DNA from: Anisakis pegreffii
Taxonomy: Eukaryota > Nematoda > Chromadorea > Rhabditida > Anisakidae
Assembly: GCA_035041965.1 (NCBI GenBank)
Contig: JAPYMA010000804.1
Location: 1 to 64,000 of the forward strand
Length of the DNA: 64,000 bases
Direction of reading: 5' to 3'
A program made the translations under genes and the position numbers. Shown piece after piece: positions 26,401-37,689 of the stretch (its first letter is position 1; each line of letters starts with the position of its first letter). The notes beneath the pieces are model-generated. The model was not told the origin of the DNA. It did not search any database and was given only the letters and a program-made list of their open reading frames with translations.

Positions 26401-29400
26401 CTATTCATTCATTCTATTGGCCAATTCATCACTACGCACTAAAAGATTGATCTTTCAAGGCTGAATTCGACGTAGTTGCAAAACGATAATATGTCAGAAT
26501 GAAACGATTAACAAACATCAGTCCATGCAGCATTGAAATTTCCACCCGGATAATCAATGATCGTAATTGACGTTGAAGTTACCAAACTGGTGTGACCACC
26601 GATTCCACGATTAATGATTGTAACAACCGCTGAGAAAAGTTCGTTGTATAGACGAGTTATGAAACTAATCAACATTTCTGGTCCATTCACGCCACGATTC
26701 GACAACGAGAAACGACTGAATAATGACGAGCATAATTATGTTTTTTAGAATAATAAGCCAAATAGACGTGTGAATACTAATCCATTGCTATGGAAATGGT
26801 TACATTTAAGTTAGAATGTGTTACTTCATAAGACCGTTCGCTTGCACAGAAGATGCGGCATTGCTTTGAGAGGATGCGGGACGGAAGACGGAAGCGGACA
26901 GCTGTTCGAGAGTAATTCCGAGAAGAGTGGCGGCGTGTTGTGCTGATGAGGCTCGAATAAACTGAGCACGTTGAGCAACACACATCGTGGCTTGTGCACA
27001 ACACAGATGTGCACATGCAGCCAGCGTCGAGTATATGGCACGCTGCTCGGCTGCACTCACTTGAAGCTTAACGAACGCTTCGTTCAGACGTTCCCAACCC
27101 TGAATAGCCCCACCAATAATCTCTTTTGTTATACTATCAACAAATAGCAAAATCAAACAATAAATTTTAACCCACTAATTTCGCCGCAATTTTGTCGTCT
27201 TCTTCGGTGAGCACTGCATAAAACGTCTCATCGATCGCAGCAACTTTCAGAGTCTGTTTTAACTCTTCATCTGCACCTTCTAGCAAATAATAAAATACAT
27301 GAAACTTGCTCGCTGTCCATATATTCGACGTATCTAACAGAAACGTTTGCATACGAGCATACCTGGAATTCGTTAATCAGCCATTAATTAAATAATCAAT
27401 TAATTATCCAGTGATTGCATTAATCTTACTGTTTTCCCAGCAATTAGCAGCCGTTTAATAGATCAATATTAAACTGCCCCAAAATATACATTTCTATGCA
27501 AAACACGATCATTCTCCAGTACCAAAACAAACCAACTTCAACGAAGCAGACGCATCAAACGAAAGTGTTAGCAGATTGGCGAATCGCGTTGCGTTTCTAC
27601 TCAGTACCGTCGCGCAGTTGCCGAACGCTTCGAGCACATCTAACGCTGACGAAGTGCGATCGTCTGAAGAACATAATCATTTAGTTGCTATTTCAGGTGG
27701 TATAATATCCTGAACAATCATCCGTTAATCCATGCTGTAAATTCAATCGGTCAAGCAAACAACAAACACATACATGACAGTGTTTTCGTCCAGCCGGCGA
27801 TCTCGCATAAATAGTGGCAAATATTTCTAAGTTGCGTCGATTTACCGCTACCACTTACACCCGTCAATACCATACACTGACTTCGACCCGTCATTTGCAT
27901 TGTTCTTCAAGCAAGAAACAATTTGCACAACGAACAGATATATGAAAGCATCATTCACAAATGAAAGTAACCTGTAAGCATTCTGCGCAGATGCATATAT
28001 GTGTGGCGGCATTTGTTGCTTTCGACATCCCTTGAAAAGTGCAACTACTTTGTCAGAACAGCACGAGAAAGGCTCATATTCATTCGCTATACAAATCATG
28101 CCTTGATAACCGGCGTTCGTATGCACTAAACTACTCCCATAACGATGCCGTAACACATGCACTGCACTTGTCTCGTTGATATAGCGAAGCCTGCAATATC
28201 ATTCCATCTTTTTAGAGTTACCAATATTGTGTGATCGTATTCGGACCATAAACAACAAATCAAATGACTTGCATCGTTAAATTCTCGACTCGATCCATAC
28301 ATGTTGGATTAGCCTTATCTAAATCGGTCACGTCCACGGTCATCTCAGTATCACCCACTCGAACACGTACTTTGCCATCAGCTTCAGTACTGAGCATTCG
28401 CACCAGCGTGTAGCCATTCTTATGCATCAACCAATAACGAGTCTCTTGGTCTGTTGCATCCTCAAATTTATTCACATGACAATACATTAATAACAACAAC
28501 AATACACAAACCTCGTCAGCAAATACTCGACTTGATACAGGTACCAACATCAATGAATCACCACCATCACGGACACTGCCTATTACTTTCCGATCACATA
28601 ATTCTGCCAATTCTGGCATCGCTCGAACCGTTAGCTCCACTTCATCGCCAGAATTCTGCAACAATATCATTGATAATAATAACCAATGGGGACGATAGTA
28701 CACCATTCGCTGTCCCGCTATTAACGGATCTACTTTTTTTCGGTGGCACTACAGCTCTTACTTTTTTAGAACAGCATAATTCTGCGGCGATTACTTCCGC
28801 CATCATAATTTTTAGCGGCACCAAATAGCGTTATTCTCTTTCATTAGCGTTGTAGCGAGCTAGTTTTTTTTTTCAAACTTTCCCTGACTCGCTACTTTTC
28901 GTATGTACGACCAATTATCCACTGACTGCAGTAATGTTATTGGTTGTTTTTCCAAACACCAAGATACTAAAAATTCATTTTTGTGCTTCGCACTGACGAG
29001 TGCTAAATTCGACTTCATTGCTAACGAATATTTTTAGTGAAACGAAAATTTCTTTTTAGCGAATCAGCAATAACTTTTTTCAGTAGCGCGCCCATCACCA
29101 ATAATAGTAGCAATAATAACAATAATAATAATACCTGAATGATAGACAACAACTCTTCGCGTCCAATACTATCGACAGTGCGTCCATTGACTTTAACAAG
29201 CTGATCACCCGGTAGCAGTCCCGTTCGCATTTCACTTGGTCTCGGCGGTCCACCTCTCACCTCAGTCGGCTCAGCGAAGACGAGTGCTCTCAAACCACCG
29301 CGCATGTCAGGGTACTGTGTTCGACGTACGTTGAATCCAAAATCACCTTCAACTCATCCTTATCACTACAACAAGTATACTTCGTTAGCCAATCCTTCAA

Positions 29401-30305
29401 TCTCGACAAAATCAGTTCTGCAAACCAACCATCCAATAAATAACATCAAAATTTGTTTAGAAAGTAACCTGTGAAATTTCTTTGAAGTCTGAGAGTACGT
29501 TCATTTACTTGCACTGGCGCTAAGGCTGGTAACGATAACTTGGGAAGGTCCTTAATAAAGTGGCATGATTACTGTAGTTGCTTGTTGAAATATCAAAATC
29601 ATACAGTAATTTCGTTGAGCGGCAGAGAGAAGAATGAGAAATTATTCACCTTTAATAAAGGAAACGTATGAAAAGTGGACGTTTGATGATAGTTATCATG
29701 AGAGACTGATGATAATGGCAAATGGTCGTCACTGCTCCTTGGAAATGATACGTCAACTGAAGGAATGATGTCTGAAATCGATGAGGATGGCTAGCATAAA
29801 AGAATAAAACTTCGATTCCAAAACAGTCACGCAATACCATTCTCTTCGTGTACATAAAGTCCTAAAGCAGCACAAAGGTTCACAGACATTTTACTGTTTA
29901 TCAGATTGTCCAGCGCAATTCGAAATCCGTCAGCGTTCTGGGCTACTGCGGGATTGACAGCAAAAGTATCAAAATGCATTATCATTACTGTTATCATAAC
30001 GTTTGATATCATTAAGACACTATCAAAGCTGAAAACTAACTTTGCTGTTGCACAGATGAAACACTGTCGTCACTATTATTTGTGTTGAATAATTCATTCT
30101 GCGAATAGTCATTCGATGATAACTCAACATTTTGGGTGATAGGTTTATCTGGATGGGATGAAACTGCTTCACTTGAAGACTTTATTGTCACTGATGATGA
30201 GCAGAGCCGCAAGCTTGATTGAGCACCACTTCTGACTGTCGCTGAATGCACATTCTTCGGCGGAATCAGTGGTGCCTTCGAGATGCCTCCTTTCACACCC
30301 TTCAA
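20462..30305 (-). CDS. MYO18: Class XVIII unconventional myosin (PDZ-myosin)
   Basis: Many-exon gene read right to left. Order: Ser-rich N-terminal exon(s) (30,305-30,044, 29,795-29,651, 29,550-29,469); a PDZ-like domain (29,346-29,135) with GDFGFNVRRT and LLPGDQLVKVNGR; the pre-motor segment with VRVRVGDTEMTVDVTDLDKANP (~28.3 kb); YGSSLVHTNAG and CRKQQMPPHIYASAQNAYR (~28.0 kb); P-loop GVSGSGKST (~27.85 kb); switch-I region RNATRFANLL (~27.6 kb); switch-II region IIDYPGGNF (~26.55 kb); LHFVHCIQ (~25.3 kb); an IQ-like neck with WPWWRLYT (~24.45 kb); then a coiled-coil tail to an acidic end (YNNDDNPMSDD) and stop at 20,462. PDZ plus motor and the degenerate switches identify class XVIII, thought to be an actin tether with little or no ATPase. 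Exact exon edges are partly inferred, and the true start is unresolved: the first exon opens either with an ATG near 30,350 or after an acceptor near 30,306. Confidence 0.92.
21681..22041. mobile_element. hAT-type MITE inside a MYO18 intron
   Basis: Element 21,689-22,033 (345 bp) is bounded by terminal inverted repeats: left cagtgcttctcaat, right (reverse complement) cagtgtttctcaat, 13 of 14 matching. It is flanked by an exact 8-bp direct duplication, cactaatc, at 21,681-21,688 and 22,034-22,041. An 8-bp duplication and CAGTG..TTCTCAA ends are typical of the hAT superfamily. It has no coding capacity and is more C-rich than the surrounding intron, suggesting transfer from another context. Confidence 0.92.
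22124..22215. repeat. (AAT)n microsatellite in a MYO18 intron
   Basis: Two blocks of AAT/ATA units separated by a short interruption (ataacaatgacaataatcataaatc). Similar AAT runs occur at 23,450-23,483, within introns of the same gene, and at 36,402-36,485. Confidence 0.9.
22974..22990. other. Isolated tRNA T-arm-like (B-box) sequence
   Basis: The string cgggttcgagtcccg forms a T-stem with a seven-base TTCGAGT loop, matching an RNA polymerase III B box. I could find no matching acceptor stem, D-arm or anticodon arm at the right spacing upstream, so this is not a callable tRNA. It could be a tRNA or tRNA-derived SINE relic, or chance. It lies in an intron of MYO18. Confidence 0.4.
28700..29097 (-). 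repeat. Dispersed 'agcgcgct' repeat, copy 1 (in a MYO18 intron)
   Basis: On the minus strand it starts ggtgatgggcgcgctactgaaaaaagttattgctgattcgctaaaaag and continues as an irregular mix of gct/agc motifs. It resembles copies at 50,617-50,935 and 52,630-52,860. The outer TGGGCgC end resembles ends of some hAT-derived MITEs, but no clear second terminal repeat or target duplication was found. Confidence 0.45.
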
Positions 30306-31481
30306 TTCTACATTTAGTATTATTATTGCAAATCGTTCCTTTATGATCATCAGTTATAGGTTCTATTCACTGCTACATGTTATCAAAACTGGTTTATGAC
30401 CATCATTATTGAATTAATTATAAATTAGACAGTAAATCAGATAAACAGTGAAATAATCCAAAATAATCCTTCCAAATCAATCAATCAGCCGCTCGTTTCA
30501 TATATTATTGAAGTACCTTTCTGTTATTCTCCTTTCCATCATCCTTATTTTCTTTCTTACGAACGAGAAACATTTTCGTTTTTTCGTAAAGTTTGACCTC
30601 TCGCTTCTCTGTATAGATCCTCAAAAGGCCACTAGACTAGTATCGGGACAATGTCTCTTCCTCGTAGCGCATATAACCAAATCACTTTACCAACAACTGC
30701 AAAAACTCGAGTCTGCACCAACAAAAATTTTTAAAACTGTAAACCAAGTTGGCGGATCATCTCAAAAAATTGACAACGTAGCCATATCGATGATGCTAAT
30801 AATAATGATGTAGAAAATCAAACGCATTCAGCATACTGTAACTTCTAATACATATTTAATGTAATATCATACAAAAATTAGGTGCAATGTTATTATGAAA
30901 CACAGAACTCAAATAAGATTGAATGAGTCAAGCAATAGGCACTTTCTGCTAGTGATAAAACAATCATCACCACTGTGAGTGGGTGCCTATTCATTAAAAT
31001 GTCATGAGCGGTCGTCGAACGTCCATTCGCTTCAGCTGAGCTTTATATGACGCTTATCGCATTTATACACTCTATCGTGGCATGTACAATGATAAGCGTC
31101 GGGAGAGCGAAAATGATGAAAACGAATAAAATTTATTTGCACAGTGACCTGACTGACAAGTACATTCAGTCATCGATAAGACAGAAAATTGAAAGAGTTT
31201 TTAATATTGCTTTTCACATTCAATGAAAAAGTATACAAAACAAACATGTAGACTTAATGAAAAGATGTTTTTGGATTATCGACACACACCGATAACCTTT
31301 AAGTACCATGTAAATGAACGTACAAACCTTGCAGTTAACGTGATTACGAACACACAGTTTGATTTAAAGACCATCAATGTAAGCCATAAAATAATAATCA
31401 CTATATACTTATAGTGAACATTTTATAGTAAAAATTCACGACAATCATAAGCAAGATAAATTATTCGAAAAAAAAACTGAC

Positions 31482-31604
31482 CTGACCTCAGAATCACTTT
31501 TTCGGTGTATTACTCCGCAACGGCGAAGGCAGTGATCCAGATCAAATCCTTCCGGATTTTCAGTTCCAAACCTCCTTTCGAAGCTCGTTTTTACATATAC
31601 ATGG
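31482..31604 (-). CDS. Unassigned coding-like exon
   Basis: A pyrimidine-rich acceptor (ttttttttgcag) at 31,605 opens onto about 40 codons without a stop, including TSFERRFGTENPEGFDLDH and CLRRCGVIHRKSDSE, ending at a gtcag donor (31,487 or 31,482). Composition is more codon-like than its AT-rich flanks. It lies about 1.2 kb upstream of the first supported MYO18 exon, on the same strand, and could be a 5' exon of that gene. However, neither donor gives a phase that joins to the 30,305 exon, so an intervening exon or a different gene is needed. I do not recognise the sequence. Confidence 0.4.
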
Positions 31605-33245
31605 CTGCAAAAAAAAGAATGCAAACATTCAATATCGCCACACCAAATTCGTTATGAGACGCAAGGCATTGGAGTGTGAAGGTCGTTCGTTTATAAGACA
31701 CCATCCACGTTGATACACATGCAATATACACCGTTGAAGTAAGGCTGATTGCGTGCTATTCAAAGCTCAGCAACTCCTTAAATTTGCCCATATACACTAC
31801 TTAAAGATTCAAAACCTCGATAAATAACATAAAAAGTGTTACAGCATAATAGAGTAGTACCACAAAGCACGAAAATCGGGACATATTCTCTGAAATTATG
31901 CATTCTTACTAACAAAACTATGTATTATCGCCATCTCGAAAAGCTGTTATAGTTTTGGTTGGAGGTTTACTTAGTTTTCAATTGAATGAAACCAAATGCT
32001 GATACACATCTCCCCAAAACGTATTCAAATGAGCACCGCAGCACACATAATCGACAACCGCTCGTCTATTTTAAATCCAAAACAATTGAAACAGCTCTCG
32101 GTTATTTATTGAGAACAACAAGTTTCTTGTGTCTCCTCCTTGTGTTCGTCCCTTTCAAATCTCACTTCCTCCAATTATTCACTTCATTCAAAGGGCATCC
32201 CCTCCTCGTTGATTGCTAAGGAGTTGGCAGCATTGTGCCGTACTTACTGCTCCGATGACTGAATAACAGAACATTCTTCAATGCAGATGCACCAAGCCCA
32301 ATCAAGAAGTTCAACTCGAAATTATGCTCATTGTTTTTAATAAATCTGTTAAATAATGTGCACATCAGTTCATCAATACTCCGCCACGAAGTAACATTCC
32401 ACATTATACTCCCTTGTGGCTAACAATTCATCTCAAGAATTGCTGATATACCACGATCCTCTCAATTTAGTAAAAAATGAACAATTGCCCAAACTCTCAT
32501 CCCTTACCACGTAACAACCACATCTAATCAGCACTTGTGCTCAGCAACAGTCGCACTTAATCAGTGATACGCGAAACATTGGCAGCTACAAGTACTCGCC
32601 GATTTACGGCAAGCTGCACTTACAAAGAATCCAAAAAAAAAATCATTTAGAACTGAAATCTTCCTCTGCAGGACTGTTTCGAGGTAACAATAATGAACGC
32701 TCGGACGTTTCAATTGAACTAACAGGCAACTTTACCGTGATGATATCTGCAATAGTTTTTTTTTTCAGGTCTTCTTAATTGCTCTGTTTCTGTCAGTGGC
32801 AGTGAAAACCGTCTTTTTTCTATGACACCAAAAATCAAGCTTGCTTGGTCTCGTTCGATGGACACTTCTCTAGTCAGGTCCAGTCGTGGAACTCAGATTT
32901 GCAGTTTGTCTTTATCAACATTCTTAAATCCGCCATCGAAAGCGAGATGATCGTTGAACTATCAGGCGCTTTTTTCATCATAAGAGTTTCATTATTTCAA
33001 ACGAATATTTCTCGATATGACGTCACATTGAGCAGAAATAATAATACATTAAAATGTTTGCTGTGTGTAGTAAAATGTTCTATCTTTAAAAAATTCATTG
33101 CATAGTACAACTAAATACATGTAATTGGATGTGAAATGACTACGTGAAGGAAAAATTGGCACATCAGGTTTGCGATGTGATTAACATAACATCAGTGATA
33201 AAAAAACACGACCGATTAACGGTGCTAATAAAAAATCGATGATGG

Positions 33246-33246
<1 letters not shown>

Positions 33247-33321
<75 letters not shown>

Positions 33322-33345
33322 TTATTTATTTATTTATTTATTCGT
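33247..33345. repeat. (TA)n followed by (TTTA)n microsatellite
   Basis: About 70 bp of pure TA (33,247-33,316) passing directly into about seven TTTA units. The length of such tracts is often compressed in assemblies. Confidence 0.97.
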
Positions 33346-34620
33346 TTGCCTTGCAATTCGAGAAGTAACAAGAAATGCGTCTATCAATCCTTACAGGAAC
33401 ACTTACAATCACAATTACGAAGAGAATGTCACATAAGTGTAACAGGATTAAAAGCAGTTTAAGAATGCTTCGCTTCAAGCTGTCAGCCCCTGTAAAGTTT
33501 GCACCCTCATATCGTTTCCCTACACTCATTAATATCCAAAAAATGCTTCTGTCTGCAAAATAATTGCCACCCTTGATCTCATGGAACAGGCTAAACTAGA
33601 TTTTTGAATCATTCAAATGATATATTTCCTTGCAATCAAGCATCACTCATTTGCTCATACAATAACTATAATCATCTTTGATGTCTGCATTTGTTCACTT
33701 GAGAGATGCATAAAATTACGTTCCAGCGGTCACTCCCATAAATTTATCTGATGGTACTTCTGCTAAAGTATCGGACAATAACAACAGAGGCAGGACGATG
33801 ATGAGCAATTTGTCCATCGTTCGATGATGAGCAATTTGGCTTTCACCGATCAATCTCCGTCGCTAGCATCAAAATCCGTCTCTCACAGTTGACCAACAAT
33901 TTCTGTTGCAGTCGACCCCACCTTACGTGACAAAAAAGAAGCTCGCACAACATTTGCCATCCGCGCATGAGAATGCACGTTACTTCAGCTCAACACAAGC
34001 TAATGGAAACGCATAAATAATGCTGGTAACAATAATAACTATGCAACAAATAAGAATTATATAAAACGTGCATTTTCGAGCAATTTTGTATGCAGGATCC
34101 GAAATGAACTTCTTTCCCCGCTACACACAATTCTTCCCAAATACTTACCAAAGTTCAGAAAGTAACCAAAAGGCATGGATTTTGCCGCCTAAAGAAGAAG
34201 TTGCCTTTTCATTGTCACCCAATCTGAATGCACAGCGCAACAAACTATAAGATGAACCAGTTTCCCGCATTCAGATAAGTCAGTTCCAATATGACCCCAC
34301 CGGATGCTTACTAAATAAAGAAAACATAAAATTTAAGCTGTCAGATACAACGAACCAGAATTCAATGCCCCTTCAAACTCAGAAGCAAAATGTTACAACA
34401 ATCACGTCCTTATAAATGCGGACCACAGAATTTGTGAGTGTTAACAATGATGCGAATAAGTGTAATGAAATCAGATCACAAGAAACTATATAACGAATTG
34501 TATATCAGAAGATAAGATGAAAACATTATTTAAATGATTTATTTCTTCAATTTTACATTTACATCCTTGAAGCGCAATCATTACACGTCATATCACTAAA
34601 CACCGACTCAGGTTTCGATA

Positions 34621-36407
34621 TTACGTTTCAATAATTCTTCTATGAATACTATCATCATTATTAGATGAAGTTTTAGTCAACCTTTGGAAACCAGCTAAAC
34701 AGAAAGCACGCGTAAAAACTGAATTCATGATGGAACTGCACGCAAAAATACCACCGACCATTGAACATAAACGTATCAATAATTGAAACAGTGACCTGAA
34801 ATATTGCTCAACAGATCAACCAATCTAGTGAAAGTAATATAACTTCTGCTATATATGAATTCAATCGAAAGGAATCTGTATAAATCCACAAATAACAATG
34901 ACAACAATAAATCAACACAACAAAATTAAAACGTACAAATGAAGCTGATGAACTTCAATGACCAATGCAGCAAATTCATAATGTATTACGATTGCTGGAT
35001 GAATATGCCCTCTACGATCGAAGACCTTTTTATGCTGAGATGATTAGTTGTTTCGTTACCGATCATTATAGATTTTCATTCGTTAATCACTTTCAATTTA
35101 CTTATGCACACTTTATAAAAGTATTGAAATCTATTAGTTTGTAGAGCAAACCGTTTTCGTAACCGAATACTGGTAAGTCATTGTTGAACCACCAAAGACG
35201 CCATGGTGAAATATCCTCGTTGGTACAATCTTCAAGAAATATCGATACTCGTCCGCACCTGAAAATTATTTTTTGAATCTAATCCCTTTGTCCTACCACT
35301 AAAGTTACCCCTCTCCACGAAAAAAAACCACCCCACATTCTCCCAGCAAACATGGCTACCACCTACCTTCTAAGGAGATTTGTTCTGTACCAGCCAGCGG
35401 TGTTAACAAACCACGAATGGATGTACCGAAATTAAGTTTTTCAATACGATGCGATAAGTTTGTTGTATCAACACGATTCTTTCCATGCATCCCAGCTAAA
35501 ATTAATGTCGCATGTTTTAAAACATTACTGAAACTCTCGTTCGATGGAAACTGAATAACAATATTGGCAGCAGTATTAATTCAAAGGTAATAAACAATCA
35601 ACAGTGATGACAGGAACAAATATAAAAATCACCACCAAAGAGTCCGTCGAAATGCGCAAGCAAATTGTCAACACCTTTAGCAGGCGTAATCACAACGCTA
35701 TCGCCCTTTACTTTATTCACTCGAACACGCCCACTTATGCGACACGCAGTCCCTTCGTCTTTGTCGGAGTTACCTACAATTATTCATTACTTGATGATAA
35801 CAATAATGGCATTAAAACAAGTCCGAAACAACAATGAACTAACTCGCGATAATATGAAACACATTGACGCCATTCTGAATCAGTAGAATTTCAGCACCAC
35901 CACCAAACAAATCATTCATATCATCACGACCGCCTTTTGTTTTTCCACGCTCTCGTTCAATTGCAAGAGCTTCTTCTCGCTGTTTCACTTCCGCTTCTGC
36001 TTTCAGTCCCTCTTCCACTCGGCCACTTACATATTGCAACTAAATGCTACCCTTAGCTTTTCGATAATATTCAGAAATATTTTCACATGACAGTACATAA
36101 ATAACGAAGCTAAGACTAACATTATCCAAACTTTGAAAAATAATCCCGGCGTTGGATTTGTCGCTTTGTTTGCTGCGTTTTAATTCTTTCCAATACAGTT
36201 CTTCTTTGGGAGTGAACTCGAAACGAGTTGCATCCTTCTTGAACTGATTGTTCAACAGAAACAACTGTTCAGAGGTGTCGCTTCCTTGCAACTGCGCCAC
36301 CAAATTCGTGCACGGTGTTGCTACTATCATATCCACTTCCAGTTCTGGATGTCTTCAACATCCCACCCATTTCTCCATGTCTTGTTACATCAGCAACGAT
36401 AGTAATA

Positions 36408-36463
<56 letters not shown>

Positions 36464-36829
36464 ATAATAATAAATAATAATAATAACGGCGATATATACA
36501 GATGCAACTTACTCATCGAAGGCTGTATCAACAGCAAATTTATATTCAAATTCGGACGCTCCATAGAGGTACGTTTTGAGTTCGCCAAAAACTAACGCGA
36601 CAGTCAAAATGAAACAAGTAATAGATACTGAAAAACAAAACGATTATGTATACACATAAGAATGGATCTTACTGATTGAAATGATTTTTCTATAAAACTA
36701 ACTTAAACCACCAGTTGTTCTTTTCTCTCCTTTTATATCCTCGGTCGTCTTATCGAAACCATCCAAGCTTTGCACGATTTCTTGAATGGTCGAACGACGG
36801 TGACGTAATTTGCTACCCGGTAACGACAT
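34621..36829 (-). CDS. ERGIC2: ERGIC2/Erv41-type ER-Golgi cargo receptor
   Basis: Membrane protein of COPII/COPI vesicles cycling between ER and Golgi. Exons read right to left: 36,829-36,709 (TIQEIVQSLDGFDK, cytosolic N-terminus); 36,627-36,513 (hydrophobic ITCFILTVALVF, then EFEYKFAVDTAFDE); 36,344-36,121 (VDMIVATPCTNLVAQLQ); 36,039-35,844 (charged linker); from 35,773 (ACRISGRVRVNKVKG); ending 35,367 (NLSHRIEKLNFG, GLLTPLAGTEQISLE); from 35,258 (YRYFLKIVPTR, TYQYSVT); about 35,034 (AIVIHYEFAALVIEV); and 34,795-34,621 (LLIRLCSMVGGIFA, second membrane segment, stop). The order of these blocks matches the ERGIC2/Erv41 family. The exon 5 to 6 junction (about 35,600-35,500) and the short exon after YQYSV are unresolved. 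Start: first ATG in the conserved frame. Confidence 0.9.
36402..36485. repeat. (AAT)n microsatellite in an ERGIC2-like intron
   Basis: Uninterrupted AAT/TAA units with a few TAAATAA interruptions at the right end, lying between exons 2 and 3 of the ERGIC2-like gene. Confidence 0.95.
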
Positions 36830-37689
36830 TAATCCCTTTATTCGATTATTACACTCTTATAATCGCTATCAATCATCCTTTCTTTGTTATCATTTTCAAA
36901 AGGGAAAACACTGCTGTTTGGAAAGAGAAAGACGGAAGGAACACTTTATTTGTGCACTATGCACCAATATGATGCTGCTTGCCTGTATTTATAGCTGTTG
37001 GTTTAGATAACGGATGTACTTGTTGTAGTTAATTGAAAGTGGCTGCGGAAAGCAAGCAGACGAGCGATCAACCAACCACGATACCCGTCGATGAACAAAT
37101 AAATGAATTCCAAACATATTCATCAAACGATTATGCTTGTTTTCATCATTGTTGTAGTCACACACACACACAAACATCCTTATTTACATAACAATTTTGC
37201 TGCATTTCAAAATTTTGGCACCACTGCTTTTATTAGAGACCATCTGGTTGGCATGGAGTTGATAGAGCGACGGTACCTCCCCGAGATTGCGCCTGTTTCC
37301 AGCCATCAACTCAACAGCCGTCGGAATCGTCACTCATGCGGCTCATTGGGCCACGTAAAAGTTGGTAACGCATACCATCACCCGATTCATTGAATCATGA
37401 CAGAAGCAATCAATAAACCCCATCAGCTCTCATTAGAACTAAGCCAAATATCCTAACAACTCCCTTCAAGGCCTAGTTCATCAACAGTAACGATGAACAA
37501 ATTGTTTCCCGATGCTACTCAACATAATCGAACTCAAATGATGGCGCACAACTGTCAAACAGAAAGAATAACTTTAATATAATTACAATGGACTGTAATA
37601 CCCTACGAATCAACTTAGTCAATACCTGCTCAGTGAAACATTCAAAATGCTGAACGCCTCCATTGGAAGTTGATTCAAGTTACCCGCAC
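36830..37689. other. Upstream region of the ERGIC2-like gene
   Basis: Should contain its promoter and 5' UTR. A short CA run lies at 37,157-37,171. No coding feature recognised. Confidence 0.4.

Larger units (their letters stand above)
30351..34620. other. Stretch between MYO18 and ERGIC2-like gene
   Basis: About 4.3 kb, AT-rich. Apart from the unassigned exon at 31,482-31,604 and the TA/TTTA microsatellite at 33,247-33,345, I see no domain-bearing frame. The right part should hold the 3' UTR of the ERGIC2-like gene; the left part may hold 5' non-coding exons or the promoter of MYO18. Confidence 0.5.

Noticed and set aside
29821..29975. An extra MYO18 exon (minus) reading NADGFRIALDNLINSKM
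   Set aside because: Its phase does not fit the neighbouring exons, which join to each other directly in frame (30,044 to 29,795).
33239..33436. Open frame through the TA repeat
   Set aside because: It is only a translation of the TA/TTTA microsatellite (Ile-Tyr repeats).
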